Source: Candidatus Saccharibacteria bacterium GW2011_GWC2_48_9 (GTDB lineage: Bacteria; Patescibacteriota; Saccharimonadia; Saccharimonadales; Saccharimonadaceae). Taken from it: 40,930 bases of DNA. Within the stretch, counting starts at the first letter, position 1, and each line of letters begins with the position of its first letter. The notes under the pieces are model-generated. The model ran no database searches. It saw nothing but the letters and a program-made list of their open reading frames with translations, and had not been told where the DNA came from. The stretch is from positions 9,891-50,820 of the forward strand of contig LCPR01000008.1 of assembly GCA_001003725.1 (NCBI GenBank), given 5' to 3'. This document shows positions 1 through 7,250 of the stretch, one piece after another. Both the position numbers and the translations under genes were made by a program.

Positions 1-186
1 CTCGAACAGATCGTCGGCAAACTTGTTAGACTCTTCTTGTGTGTGCTGGCATTCTGCTGAGCACACGTGCCCCACCTCGCCATGCGCGGCATGGTCGTGT
101 AGGTCATATACTATAGACTCTTGAGGATTGGCGAATTCACTAGAGTAGTGCTCGTAGTCTGGTGCTGATGGACTATATTCGGACAT
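1..186 (-). CDS. Partial hypothetical protein, His/Cys-rich N-terminus
   Basis: This reading frame opens with ATG at 186 and stays open for 62 codons to the window edge, so only the N-terminus is visible. The protein begins MSEYSPSAPDYEHY. Around residues 30-47 it has a dense run of His, Cys and acidic residues (HDHAAHGEVGHVCSAECQH), which could bind a metal. That is a guess from composition only. Its start overlaps the 3' end of the next minus-strand gene by 14 bases, which points to translational coupling in an operon. I do not recognise the family. The frame looks coding because it is open, acidic and matches the dense packing of its neighbours. Confidence 0.6.
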   Translation of the reverse strand, partial: MSEYSPSAPDYEHYSSEFANPQESIVYDLHDHAAHGEVGHVCSAECQHTQEESNKFADDLFE

Positions 187-832
187 GAGCAGGAGTTTTT
201 TTCGTGTAGAGCAGCTCTAGGTTCAGACCGATACGGCTCTGAGTCATCTGATGAATCTGCTGCGCTTGACCGTCGGTTATATTTTTGATAAAAAAATCAA
301 AAAAACGATTTTCAGTCACAAAGTATGTTGTGATAAGCAGACGTTGATATGGCAATATTTCTTGCCCCGACTGCTTGCGAGTCCAGTATTCGATCTGGGG
401 GGTATGGTCGATGAGTAGCGGTATATTCATATGAAAGACGGGCTGGCGTGCACGTTCGAGCCATGCGTAATAAAAAGAGTCCCAATCATCGTACTCGGCA
501 AATGCCTTAAAGGTGTCGGGTTTGAAGCTGCCGAATTTCTTGTCAAAGCTATTGCTATATTTTCTGCGGCTATACTCGGTGAAAGAATCTGCAACAGCAT
601 CTGCTACATGCTTTACGAGCGTCTGTCGCACTTCATGCGAAAACGGATTCGCTTCGGTGATCACGAGAGGCTGAAAGCCTAGGTCGTCGTTGCCGCTATG
701 GTACTGCAAGGCATAGTCGGCATCACTGGTGTGGTGTATGTTGACGACCTGCCAGTCTTTGAAGCCATGTTTGTTGACACTCTCTTTGGTATAGTCGTTC
801 CAAAAAAGCTGAAACGTTTCATATATAATCAT
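173..832 (-). CDS. Hypothetical protein (219 aa)
   Basis: I do not recognise this gene. From ATG 832 the protein is about 219 residues, soluble-looking and rich in aromatic residues, with no clear membrane segment. A TTG at 871 in the same frame would add 13 hydrophobic residues (MQIISFVCTVTVV). Neither start has a good Shine-Dalgarno site, and I prefer the ATG. Visible features are a Tyr/Asp/Trp patch (EYDDWDSFYYAWLERAR) near residues 110-130 and a Phe-rich stretch (FFDFFIKN) near 190. It lies downstream of pth on the same strand and its last 14 bases overlap the next gene, so the three may be co-transcribed. Confidence 0.65.
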   Translation of the reverse strand: MIIYETFQLFWNDYTKESVNKHGFKDWQVVNIHHTSDADYALQYHSGNDDLGFQPLVITEANPFSHEVRQTLVKHVADAVADSFTEYSRRKYSNSFDKKFGSFKPDTFKAFAEYDDWDSFYYAWLERARQPVFHMNIPLLIDHTPQIEYWTRKQSGQEILPYQRLLITTYFVTENRFFDFFIKNITDGQAQQIHQMTQSRIGLNLELLYTKKTPAHVRI

Positions 833-906
833 TACTACTGTTACTGTACAAACAAAGGAGATAATCTGCAAATATGTCGCAAAACTATTTAATTTTGCAC
901 TGAATA

Positions 907-1467
907 CTATGCTTTACGACTGGTTGTTTCGAAATTGCCGGCAACGAATGTATCGATGATGTTGTCGGCTACTGGCTGCAGATTGCTTAGTACCGCTCGT
1001 TCGTCTGCTGTGAACTTACCGAGCACAAACGCCGTTGCATCCATGCGATCTGCCAGTTCGCTCCATATGCCGATACGAGCTCGTTTATAGTCTTGTCCGA
1101 GGTGTACACTGAGAGACTTGATGCCATTGTTGCCCGCATCACTGCCCTTTTCTCGTGTACGAATAGTACCAAGTGGCAACATGAGATCATCGTGGATGAC
1201 TAATATGCCGGTAGCTGGATCGAGCTTATAAAAATCTACCAATGCACGTGCCGCAATGCCGGTGTCATTGTAGTATGTCGTCGGTTTGACGAGCAATATC
1301 TTTTCTCCCTCTAGACTGCACTCGCCTATGTACGAGTGAAATTTCGTCTTCTCCGACCAATCAATATTATGAGTCGATGCATAGGCATCCAGCAGCCAAA
1401 ACCCTACGTTGTGACGCGTGTTTTTGAATTCTGAGCCGGGGTTGCCTTGTGCGAGAATTAGTTTCAT
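907..1467 (-). CDS. pth: Peptidyl-tRNA hydrolase
   Basis: Pth cleaves the ester bond of peptidyl-tRNAs that drop off ribosomes and so recycles tRNA in the cytoplasm. At 186 residues it has normal family length. Visible motifs are GNPG (8-11), RHNVG with the catalytic His19, KPTTYYNDTG carrying the substrate-binding Asn, and HDD near residue 93. The usual GGHNG loop reads AGNNG, so the accessory His (His113 in E. coli) is Asn here while the following Asn is kept. The start is the ATG at 1467. A TATACT box ends 10 bases upstream and an overlapping TATAGA ends 5 bases upstream, so the leader is nil or very short. Confidence 0.95.
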   Translation of the reverse strand: MKLILAQGNPGSEFKNTRHNVGFWLLDAYASTHNIDWSEKTKFHSYIGECSLEGEKILLVKPTTYYNDTGIAARALVDFYKLDPATGILVIHDDLMLPLGTIRTREKGSDAGNNGIKSLSVHLGQDYKRARIGIWSELADRMDATAFVLGKFTADERAVLSNLQPVADNIIDTFVAGNFETTSRKA

Positions 1468-1582
1468 GACTCTCTATAGTATAACGAAACGATCCGAAAA
1501 CCAAAGCGTGGAATATGGTTATTGTCGCACTAAAGTTCAGGCCTATGGCGCGTTATGCTTGGTGAATTGGCTGGAGGGAAGA

Positions 1583-2407
1583 TTATTTAAAGTAGTTCCG
1601 AAATTGCACAGTTGATATATTGTAATTAAATCCTGGCTCCATCTCCTGCAGTCGTCCGTGTGTCTTGCGGTCGTACGTCGGCATGTTGACGAGTGGGATG
1701 AAGCAGACGATGGAACTACGACCAACGCGAGCTGTCGTGTCATTTGCAAGTATGCGGTGACACAAGCCCTTCACCCTACCATTGCTGAATAATTGCGTTT
1801 GCATGCTAGGGAACAGTGCGGCTTGCTCGGTGCTCACTGGCATGGGTTGCCATTTGCGCGTATCGAGCGTCAGTCGTTCGCAGCCGTCGGTAGATTCGTA
1901 TAGGTGTAAGGTAACGCCACTATGGTCAACATGGGGCTCGCCTATCACGGTACCTGTCGGCACGGGCGGATAGTATAAAAATCGCACAAATGCTGATGAG
2001 GCGCTTGTCGTTGCTTCTTTGGCAAAACCCACAACTGCATACTCTTTTTCTATACGCTTACCTTTGGCGGCGATCAGTCTCTCTAGATCATCAAATAGTT
2101 CACTTGCTGCTGATATGAAGTGTGATGCAATGGGGTTGGTGTGGCTTGTCGTAGCGAGATCTGAGAGGCTGGCTCGGGTGATGTCGAAATTCTCTTTTAT
2201 ATCGTGACTTTCACGCTCACCACTCCCCTTTTTCTCGTAGCCAGTGCCAGACTGCAGCGATGTGGCGGCAAACTGTTCCTTGGTGCGTTGGTCTAGCGTG
2301 GTAAAGTCTTGCCATGCAGTCGCTGCTCGTGCAACGTTGCCGCGTATGTGTGCTGGGTAATTGAGCATGTCTACGCCGTCGCGTATGAGTGAAAATTTTT
2401 CTGTCAT
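1583..2407 (-). CDS. IPNS-like 2-oxoglutarate/Fe(II) dioxygenase family protein
   Basis: The 274-residue protein matches the C-terminal domain of isopenicillin N synthase-like 2OG-Fe(II) oxygenases. The iron triad is His159, Asp161 (EPHVDHSGVTLHLY) and His217 (CHRIL). Arg230-Ser-Ser232 (GRSSIVCFIPL) fits the RxS site that holds the 2-oxoglutarate carboxylate. The surrounding W-x-PMPVS and FSNGRVKGLCHR segments also follow the family pattern. The substrate cannot be told: members oxidise small molecules in secondary metabolism or degradation. The N-terminal 150 residues are less recognisable. A TAGAAT box ends 6 bases before the ATG, so the mRNA is probably leaderless. It is a single gene, separated by a terminator from der and its Nudix partner upstream. 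Confidence 0.85.
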   Translation of the reverse strand: MTEKFSLIRDGVDMLNYPAHIRGNVARAATAWQDFTTLDQRTKEQFAATSLQSGTGYEKKGSGERESHDIKENFDITRASLSDLATTSHTNPIASHFISAASELFDDLERLIAAKGKRIEKEYAVVGFAKEATTSASSAFVRFLYYPPVPTGTVIGEPHVDHSGVTLHLYESTDGCERLTLDTRKWQPMPVSTEQAALFPSMQTQLFSNGRVKGLCHRILANDTTARVGRSSIVCFIPLVNMPTYDRKTHGRLQEMEPGFNYNISTVQFRNYFK

Positions 2408-2434
2408 GCTTCTATTCTAGCTCGTGCTATATTA

Positions 2435-2460
2435 TGAAAAAAGAGAGGCAATCCTCTCTT
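2435..2460 (-). terminator. Rho-independent terminator after the HTH-Nudix gene
   Basis: The inverted repeat AAGAGAGG (2441-2448) and CCTCTCTT (2453-2460) has a 4-base loop. On the minus strand it is followed by a run of six T (complement of the A run at 2435-2442). It lies 17 bases after the stop of the HTH-Nudix gene and closes the der transcript. Confidence 0.85.
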
Positions 2461-2477
2461 GATTTTCGCGAATAAGA

Positions 2478-3167
2478 TTACCTGGATAGTTGTTCGTGGT
2501 AAAACCCCTGGAGCTCTGTGAGTGTATCGTCGCGAATGGCTGTGAGTACCTTGGGGATGTAGTCGATATGGTCGTGGATTCGACTGTCGTTTGCTATGGC
2601 TGCGTCTATTGGTGACCAAAAGTTTTCACCAAATTCTGTGGGTATCGGTTCGCCGATTGCATCCTCGCACAGGCAGAATGGAAATAGCACATCTGAAAAC
2701 AATCGTGCACCATCGTATAAAATTCGTCGCTCAGTACCCAGATAACGGAAGCTACCGGAAAGTCCTGTTTCCTGAGTAAGTTTGCGCTGTGCGCCATCGA
2801 GCAGTGGTTCGGACTTAAGTATAGTGCCTCCAGGAAGACCAACGATACCGTATGAGGGCTGTGAGGTGCGACGTTGGTTAAGTATATACAAAGTCCCATC
2901 AGTTCTCCGTGTGACAATAAGAAGGGCGTTGAATTTAAACAAGCGGTCATCTTGATCGCTGGTATGATGTACGTCAGCAACATGTCGCTTACCCGCTGCT
3001 GATAGCTGGTAGCCAGTCTCTATTTTTTCGATTAGCCCGTCGCCGATAAGTTGCTTGAGATGATAATTGTACAGATCATTGGGAATGTCTTGATGCGGCT
3101 TTAGCTGGCTAAAGCGCAGTGAGTCTGCATTTTTAAGTCGAGCGATGATGTCGCGTTGGATGTGCAC
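2478..3167 (-). CDS. Winged-helix plus degenerate Nudix domain protein
   Basis: Residues 1-63 look like a winged helix-turn-helix (IIARLKNADSLRFSQLKP, then YHLKQLIGDGLIEK and a GYQLSAAGKR wing). Residues 78-210 look like a Nudix fold. The Nudix box runs from G114 to L136, but the metal-binding signature REUxEE reads RKLTQE (R128, K129, Q132, E133), so two of its three glutamates are lost. Catalysis is therefore doubtful. A ligand-sensing regulator, in the spirit of NrtR though with the HTH at the N-terminus, is possible. The start is GTG 3167. Its Shine-Dalgarno GAGGAG lies in the last codons of der, whose stop is 6 bases upstream, so the two are co-transcribed. A paralogue with the same layout begins at 40441. 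Confidence 0.85.
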   Translation of the reverse strand: MHIQRDIIARLKNADSLRFSQLKPHQDIPNDLYNYHLKQLIGDGLIEKIETGYQLSAAGKRHVADVHHTSDQDDRLFKFNALLIVTRRTDGTLYILNQRRTSQPSYGIVGLPGGTILKSEPLLDGAQRKLTQETGLSGSFRYLGTERRILYDGARLFSDVLFPFCLCEDAIGEPIPTEFGENFWSPIDAAIANDSRIHDHIDYIPKVLTAIRDDTLTELQGFYHEQLSR

Positions 3168-3173
3168 GCAGGA

Positions 3174-4604
3174 CTACTCCTCGGCTATTGCTGCTGCTTC
3201 TGCCGCCTCGGCCTCGGCTTGCTTGGCTTTTTTATATGCTTTAGTGACAGGCGCTTTACCTTCGGCAATGCGCTTCTTGTTCTCTTTCACTTGCTTTTCG
3301 TCGATAAAGCTAAACTTGATCGGCATACCAGCGTAGTTGTAGGTTTCGCGCAGAAGTCGCTCTAGGTAGCGCTTGTAGCTCCAGTGAACGAACTTGAGAT
3401 TACTACCGTGAATAACGAACCAAGGAGGCGTTGTATCGGTCTGGACGATATAACGAAGTTTCGGATGGGTGTTCTTGAGCCCAGACGGCGGGTGCGCTTG
3501 GACGGCGCGTTGCAGTAGGTCGTTGAGTACGCGTGTTTTGGTATCTTGCTCGCGCCGAGCTTCGATGTCGAGGGCGAGGTCGAATATCTTTGTGACATTT
3601 TGGCCAGTAACTGAGCTGGTAAAGATAAGTGGTGCCCATGGTACGAATTTAAGATGCCGGCTGATACGTGGCGCTAGTGCATCACGAGTGAAGGCATCTT
3701 TTCCTTCAACGCTGTCCCACTTGCTGACTACGACGATCAGGCCTTTGCCAGCTTCGGCGATGATGCCTGCAAGGCGTTGGTCGAGCGCGACGCCGATATC
3801 ATTGACATCAATAAGTAGTAAACACACATCTGCTTCTTCGATAGCCTGTAGGGTGCGCAGTACGCTGAATTTCTCAATCCCCCGCTCTTGCTTGCCTTGG
3901 CGACGTACACCAGCGGTATCGAGAAGTTCGACATTGCGCTGGTTGTATTTGATTTGCACGCGGTTGACGTCACGAGTGGTGCCCGCGATATTTGCGACAA
4001 GTGCTTGTTGTTTGCCCGCCATTGCGTTAAATAGATTACTCTTGCCGACATTTGGACGGCCTATCAATGCGACGCGGAATACATCGTCTGCTTCTGCCTC
4101 GGTGCGGCGTGGGATCTCGGTGACGATAGTATCAAGCAGGCCAAGTGTACCGCGATTATGTTCAGCGCTTGTTTGTACCATCTGCTTGATGCCTAGACGA
4201 CGGAATTCGTCGACAGGGAGACTACCCTTAAGATCTGTTTTATTGAGCACGAGAACAACAGGTTTTTTGCTCTTGAGGGCTTTTTTAGCGACGACGCGGT
4301 CGTGATCGGACACATACATGGTGCTGTCGACGACAACGAGTATTACATCTGCCGCTACGGCCGCTTCTTCGATTTGCTCTTGGATAGACGCTTCAAATTC
4401 ATCGTCAGGGTCTTTCATGCCGGCTGTGTCTACGAGCCAAAACTGGAATCCATCGTGTTCGACTCGGCCAAGTACGTTGTCGCGCGTGGTGCCAGGTTCA
4501 CGGGCGACGATTGCCTGTTGAGCGCGGACCATGCGATTAAAAAGCGAACTCTTGCCGACGTTCGCTTGACCGATGATTGCTACGGTTGGGAGCTTGCTTG
4601 CCAT
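3174..4604 (-). CDS. der: Ribosome biogenesis GTPase Der (EngA)
   Basis: Der is an essential GTPase with two tandem G domains that acts in 50S subunit assembly. Domain 1 shows GQANVGKSS (12-20), GTTRD, DTAG and NKTD. Domain 2 shows GRPNVGKSN, GTTRD and DTAG, but its G4 motif reads SKWD instead of the usual NKWD. A KH-like C-terminal domain follows. The protein ends in an Ala/Glu/Lys-rich tail (last ~40 residues) that is longer than in E. coli. At 476 residues it has normal length. A TATAAT box ends 9 bases before the ATG, so the 5' leader should be only 2-3 bases. The HTH-Nudix gene follows 6 bases after the stop. Confidence 0.97.
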   Translation of the reverse strand: MASKLPTVAIIGQANVGKSSLFNRMVRAQQAIVAREPGTTRDNVLGRVEHDGFQFWLVDTAGMKDPDDEFEASIQEQIEEAAVAADVILVVVDSTMYVSDHDRVVAKKALKSKKPVVLVLNKTDLKGSLPVDEFRRLGIKQMVQTSAEHNRGTLGLLDTIVTEIPRRTEAEADDVFRVALIGRPNVGKSNLFNAMAGKQQALVANIAGTTRDVNRVQIKYNQRNVELLDTAGVRRQGKQERGIEKFSVLRTLQAIEEADVCLLLIDVNDIGVALDQRLAGIIAEAGKGLIVVVSKWDSVEGKDAFTRDALAPRISRHLKFVPWAPLIFTSSVTGQNVTKIFDLALDIEARREQDTKTRVLNDLLQRAVQAHPPSGLKNTHPKLRYIVQTDTTPPWFVIHGSNLKFVHWSYKRYLERLLRETYNYAGMPIKFSFIDEKQVKENKKRIAEGKAPVTKAYKKAKQAEAEAAEAAAIAEE

Positions 4605-4654
4605 ATGGAGCTAATTATAACAGAGGTGCTAAAACTTTGCGAGCATAAGCGGAA

Positions 4655-5287
4655 CTAGGCTTTGCCAAATGTCTTCGGAAAAAGTAGTGCATCTTTGATA
4701 GCTACTTTTGAAAACTCACGTACGAGCGGGTGAATGAGGCCAACTCTGTCGACGGGACAACGACGTTCTTTCGTGTTTACTATTTTTGGGTGCTTCGCTT
4801 GTGCTTCAAACGTTGCAAGCTCTAGAAGAGGATTAGTAATCCCCTGCTGTTGATCCCACTGATATACAAAGTCTTCTGGTTGTTCTAAGGTTGAGTACCC
4901 GGGATTTTTGATATCCAGATGCTGCTCCAGGGGTGTTGCGATTTCGCGCGGCATGTCCGCAATGGATAAAAGCGGGGCGATACCGTCTGGCGTGGTGAGC
5001 GACTGCGCGTATGTGTCCATGTTCGCATTACTTCTGACAGCTGCTCTCGCACCATATCTGAGGTACAGTGCAATATGACGTATGCCCTGCTGCGTAGCGT
5101 CGTGCTCGGCCAGCTGACGATTTCGCGCGTCGTCGGTATTCTGGGCTACTTTTTCGAGCAGTAACTCACTTGCGGTAACGTACTGTCTGCGATCGTCTAC
5201 AGCGCGAGTACCTAGTGCACGCCGCAAATCATTAGGCTGCCATTCGTTTGCAATACGCGACACTTCGCCAAAAAAACGCTTATACAT
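4655..5287 (-). CDS. Hypothetical protein (210 aa), leaderless
   Basis: I do not recognise this family. From ATG 5287 the protein begins MYKRFFGEVSRIANEW and runs 210 residues. It is Gln/Arg/Ala-rich, mostly helical by eye, with no membrane segment. A longer frame exists upstream, but a TATAAA box (complement of 5294-5299) ends exactly 6 bases before this ATG, so the upstream part would not be transcribed. The gene is driven from the compact divergent promoter shared with the plus-strand gene at 5326. Confidence 0.7.
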   Translation of the reverse strand: MYKRFFGEVSRIANEWQPNDLRRALGTRAVDDRRQYVTASELLLEKVAQNTDDARNRQLAEHDATQQGIRHIALYLRYGARAAVRSNANMDTYAQSLTTPDGIAPLLSIADMPREIATPLEQHLDIKNPGYSTLEQPEDFVYQWDQQQGITNPLLELATFEAQAKHPKIVNTKERRCPVDRVGLIHPLVREFSKVAIKDALLFPKTFGKA

Positions 5288-5325
5288 GTTGAATTTATAA
5301 CATATTATGATGTATAATGCAATAT
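5288..5325. promoter_or_regulatory. Compact divergent leaderless promoter pair
   Basis: Only 38 bases separate the two ATGs. The minus-strand -10 is TATAAA (5294-5299), 6 bases before ATG 5287. The plus-strand -10 is TATAAT (5313-5318), 7 bases before ATG 5326. The two -10 boxes are 13 bases apart, so each promoter's -35 region must lie inside the opposite gene's start. The polymerases would exclude each other. Confidence 0.7.
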
Positions 5326-5676
5326 ATGGATACCTATAAAAGCCGCTGGTCTGGCGTGACGGCAATGGAAGATCGTTATGACAATCTCATCGCGTTTCCT
5401 GAAGGCGGCATGGACTACGACGAAGAGGTACTAAGTGCAGAAGCGCTCTACTATTCGTTTGAGCAAGCTGCAGTTGGCATGCAGCACGTGCTTCAGCTTA
5501 TTGGCTATACGATACCACCTCAGGTGACGGATATCCTTGCAGATATCGATAGATCCTCATACGTGCGAATTCAGCAGACTCATCGGATTACGTGGGGGCA
5601 GATTGGCGCCTTGCTCGACACATGGCAGTCTGACATGATGGCGCTGAGTATGCCTGTAACCGAGATTACGCCTTAG
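5326..5676 (+). CDS. Hypothetical protein (116 aa), leaderless
   Basis: This is a small acidic protein (MDTYKSRWSG start) with no recognised domain and no membrane segment. An in-frame ATG at 5317 lies inside the TATAAT box (5313-5318) and cannot be the start. ATG 5326 is 7 bases downstream of the box and fits leaderless initiation. The 3' end overlaps the convergent pseudouridine synthase gene by 11 bases. Confidence 0.65.
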   Translation: MDTYKSRWSGVTAMEDRYDNLIAFPEGGMDYDEEVLSAEALYYSFEQAAVGMQHVLQLIGYTIPPQVTDILADIDRSSYVRIQQTHRITWGQIGALLDTWQSDMMALSMPVTEITP

Positions 5677-6367
5677 AAACTATCATGCAGTCGCCTTGTG
5701 GCAAGCTGGCTAATGTATACGCGCCAAACTGTGTTCTATGAAGTCGCTTTACCCCGTAGCCAATACTAGCGAACGTGCGTCGTATTTGCCGGTTGCGACC
5801 CTCACTCATAATGACGTGCCAGTCTTTGCGTGAGGTGTCGCTCATACGCTCGAGGGTGAGTTTACTGGCCCCGTCTTCAAGTTGGATACCAAAGTCACTG
5901 ATCATCTGTTGATGGAGTGGTGCAAGATTGTGGTCAAGAGATACTTCGTAACGTTTTTGTTTGTAGTAGCGTGGATGAGTCATCTCAAGCGTAAAGTCGC
6001 CATCGTCTGACATAAGTAATAGCCCTGAGCTGTCGGCATCGAGCCTACCGACGGTTTTAAGATGACTGTATTTTTCTGGTATGAGTGAGTAGATAGTTGG
6101 CAAGTCTCCTTGCTGTTTACGTGAGCAGACGTAGCCAACAGGCTTGTGAAGTGCAAGATAGGTGTATGCCGGACGCTTACCTAAGGGTATATCGTGTACG
6201 AGTATATTGTCCGCATCGGTGACGCGAGCGCCAATAGATGCTATGGTGTCATTTACCATGACCGCCTTTTTTTCTATGAGCTCATCGGCGCGACGCCTTG
6301 AAACTCCCAGATGAAATGCTAGGTATTTATTGATTCGCTCTGTGTCGTCCGGTGCAGATGTAGGCAT
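5666..6367 (-). CDS. RsuA/RluB-family pseudouridine synthase
   Basis: The enzyme isomerises a uridine in rRNA to pseudouridine. Residues 10-60 form an S4 RNA-binding domain (RINKYLAFHLGVSRRRADELI). The catalytic domain carries LALHKPVGYVCS and the active-site loop GRLDADSSGLLL with Asp110. MSEGRNRQIRR near residue 190 is the family's C-terminal motif. At 233 residues it is close to RsuA/RluB/RluF length, but which rRNA base it modifies cannot be told from sequence alone. A TATACT box (complement of 6374-6379) ends 6 bases before the ATG, so the mRNA is probably leaderless. Confidence 0.9.
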   Translation of the reverse strand: MPTSAPDDTERINKYLAFHLGVSRRRADELIEKKAVMVNDTIASIGARVTDADNILVHDIPLGKRPAYTYLALHKPVGYVCSRKQQGDLPTIYSLIPEKYSHLKTVGRLDADSSGLLLMSDDGDFTLEMTHPRYYKQKRYEVSLDHNLAPLHQQMISDFGIQLEDGASKLTLERMSDTSRKDWHVIMSEGRNRQIRRTFASIGYGVKRLHRTQFGAYTLASLPQGDCMIVSKA

Positions 6368-6391
6368 GCGTGTAGTATAGCGAACTACTCG

Positions 6392-7195
6392 CTACTGCGC
6401 TACTGGTCCCTGAGGCGGCTGCGTACTCTGAGGCTCGGTAGGCTGATACTGCTGTGCTGGGTCAACTCCCGCTAACTCTGCGGCAATACGACTAGCCATA
6501 TCTTCGGGAGTAACGGTACTTTCGACAGGTTGAATGACGCGTTCACCAAGTGTGGCTGGTCGTGGTGAAGAGAATGGCGCTGTTGGCTGAGGCATATCAG
6601 CAACTGGGGCTGGCGTTTGCTGTTCGGGCACATCTGCGATGGGCTGAGGTTGCACTGGTGCAGGCGCAGCTGTCGGCTGAGGTGCTGGAGGTTGAGGCGC
6701 GAATGCCGGCGCAGCCTGTTGTTGTGGCGCTTGGGTTTCTTGCGCGATACTTTGAGGTTGCACTGGTGCAGGCGCAGCTGTCGGCTGAGGTGCTGGAGAC
6801 GAACTAAAACTAGGTTGAGACACGGGAGCATCGCCAAGTACTTCGTGAACGGTTCGCACGACGTCCTCTATGCCAACTTGCGATTTAACTAGGTAACGAT
6901 CTGCACCAAGCTGTTCTCCGCGTTGACGCTGGTCTTCGCTACTGAGGGCCGTCATCATGATGACTTTGATTTCTCTTGTCTCGGTTGTCGAGCGAAGTAT
7001 ATCGAGCATGTCGAAACCACTGATTTTCGGCATCATCACATCACTTACGATAAGTTGAGGGCGTTCTTTTATCGCCATTGCCAGTGCTTCTTCTCCGTCG
7101 CCTGCGGATACGATGTCGTATCCTTCGGCAAGGAGACGCACACCATAGATTTCACGTAAGCTTTTGTCGTCTTCTACTAGTAATATTTTAGTCAT
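6392..7195 (-). CDS. Response regulator with receiver domain and Pro/Ala/Gln-rich tail
   Basis: Residues 1-122 are a receiver domain with acidic pair Glu8-Asp9-Asp10, phospho-acceptor Asp52 (SDVMMP), Thr82 (MMTAL) and Lys104. There is no DNA-binding or enzymatic output domain. Instead residues 125-267 are low-complexity Pro/Ala/Gln, including a tandem duplicated unit (APQPTAAPAPVQPQ) that comes from a perfect 46-bp DNA repeat. The gene lies 55 bases downstream of the histidine kinase, which has a similar tail, so it is its likely partner. GGAGA stands 3 bases before the ATG, and a TACAAT box may give it a separate promoter. With no effector domain, output is presumably by protein contact. Confidence 0.9.
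   Translation of the reverse strand: MTKILLVEDDKSLREIYGVRLLAEGYDIVSAGDGEEALAMAIKERPQLIVSDVMMPKISGFDMLDILRSTTETREIKVIMMTALSSEDQRQRGEQLGADRYLVKSQVGIEDVVRTVHEVLGDAPVSQPSFSSSPAPQPTAAPAPVQPQSIAQETQAPQQQAAPAFAPQPPAPQPTAAPAPVQPQPIADVPEQQTPAPVADMPQPTAPFSSPRPATLGERVIQPVESTVTPEDMASRIAAELAGVDPAQQYQPTEPQSTQPPQGPVAQ
6645..6690 (-). repeat. 46-bp perfect direct repeat, copy 1
   Basis: Identical over 46 bases to 6753-6798. The period is 108 bp, exactly 36 codons, so it is an in-frame duplication inside the response-regulator tail. Confidence 0.9.
6753..6798 (-). repeat. 46-bp perfect direct repeat, copy 2
   Basis: Second copy of the repeat at 6645-6690. Perfect identity over 46 bases suggests a recent duplication or ongoing length variation by slippage. 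Confidence 0.9.
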
Positions 7196-7250
7196 ATTGT
7201 CTCCATTGTACCTATGCTTTTATAAAAATACCATACCCCTTATGGAAAAA

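Noticed and set aside
3469-4305. Long plus-strand open frame (278 codons) opposite der
   Set aside because: It is the antisense shadow of der. Its translation is Arg/Ser-rich with no domain, and der's GTPase motifs are unambiguous on the other strand.
5317-5325. ATG 5317 as the start of the plus-strand gene
   Set aside because: The ATG lies inside the TATAAT box, so it would not be in the transcript. ATG 5326 is used instead.
6600-6830. Repeats considered as a CRISPR array
   Set aside because: Only two copies, in frame within a coding tail, with no unique spacers and no cas genes.
6550-6892. Plus-strand frames with repeats opposite the response regulator tail
   Set aside because: Apparent repeats come from the 46-bp duplication read in the wrong frame and strand.
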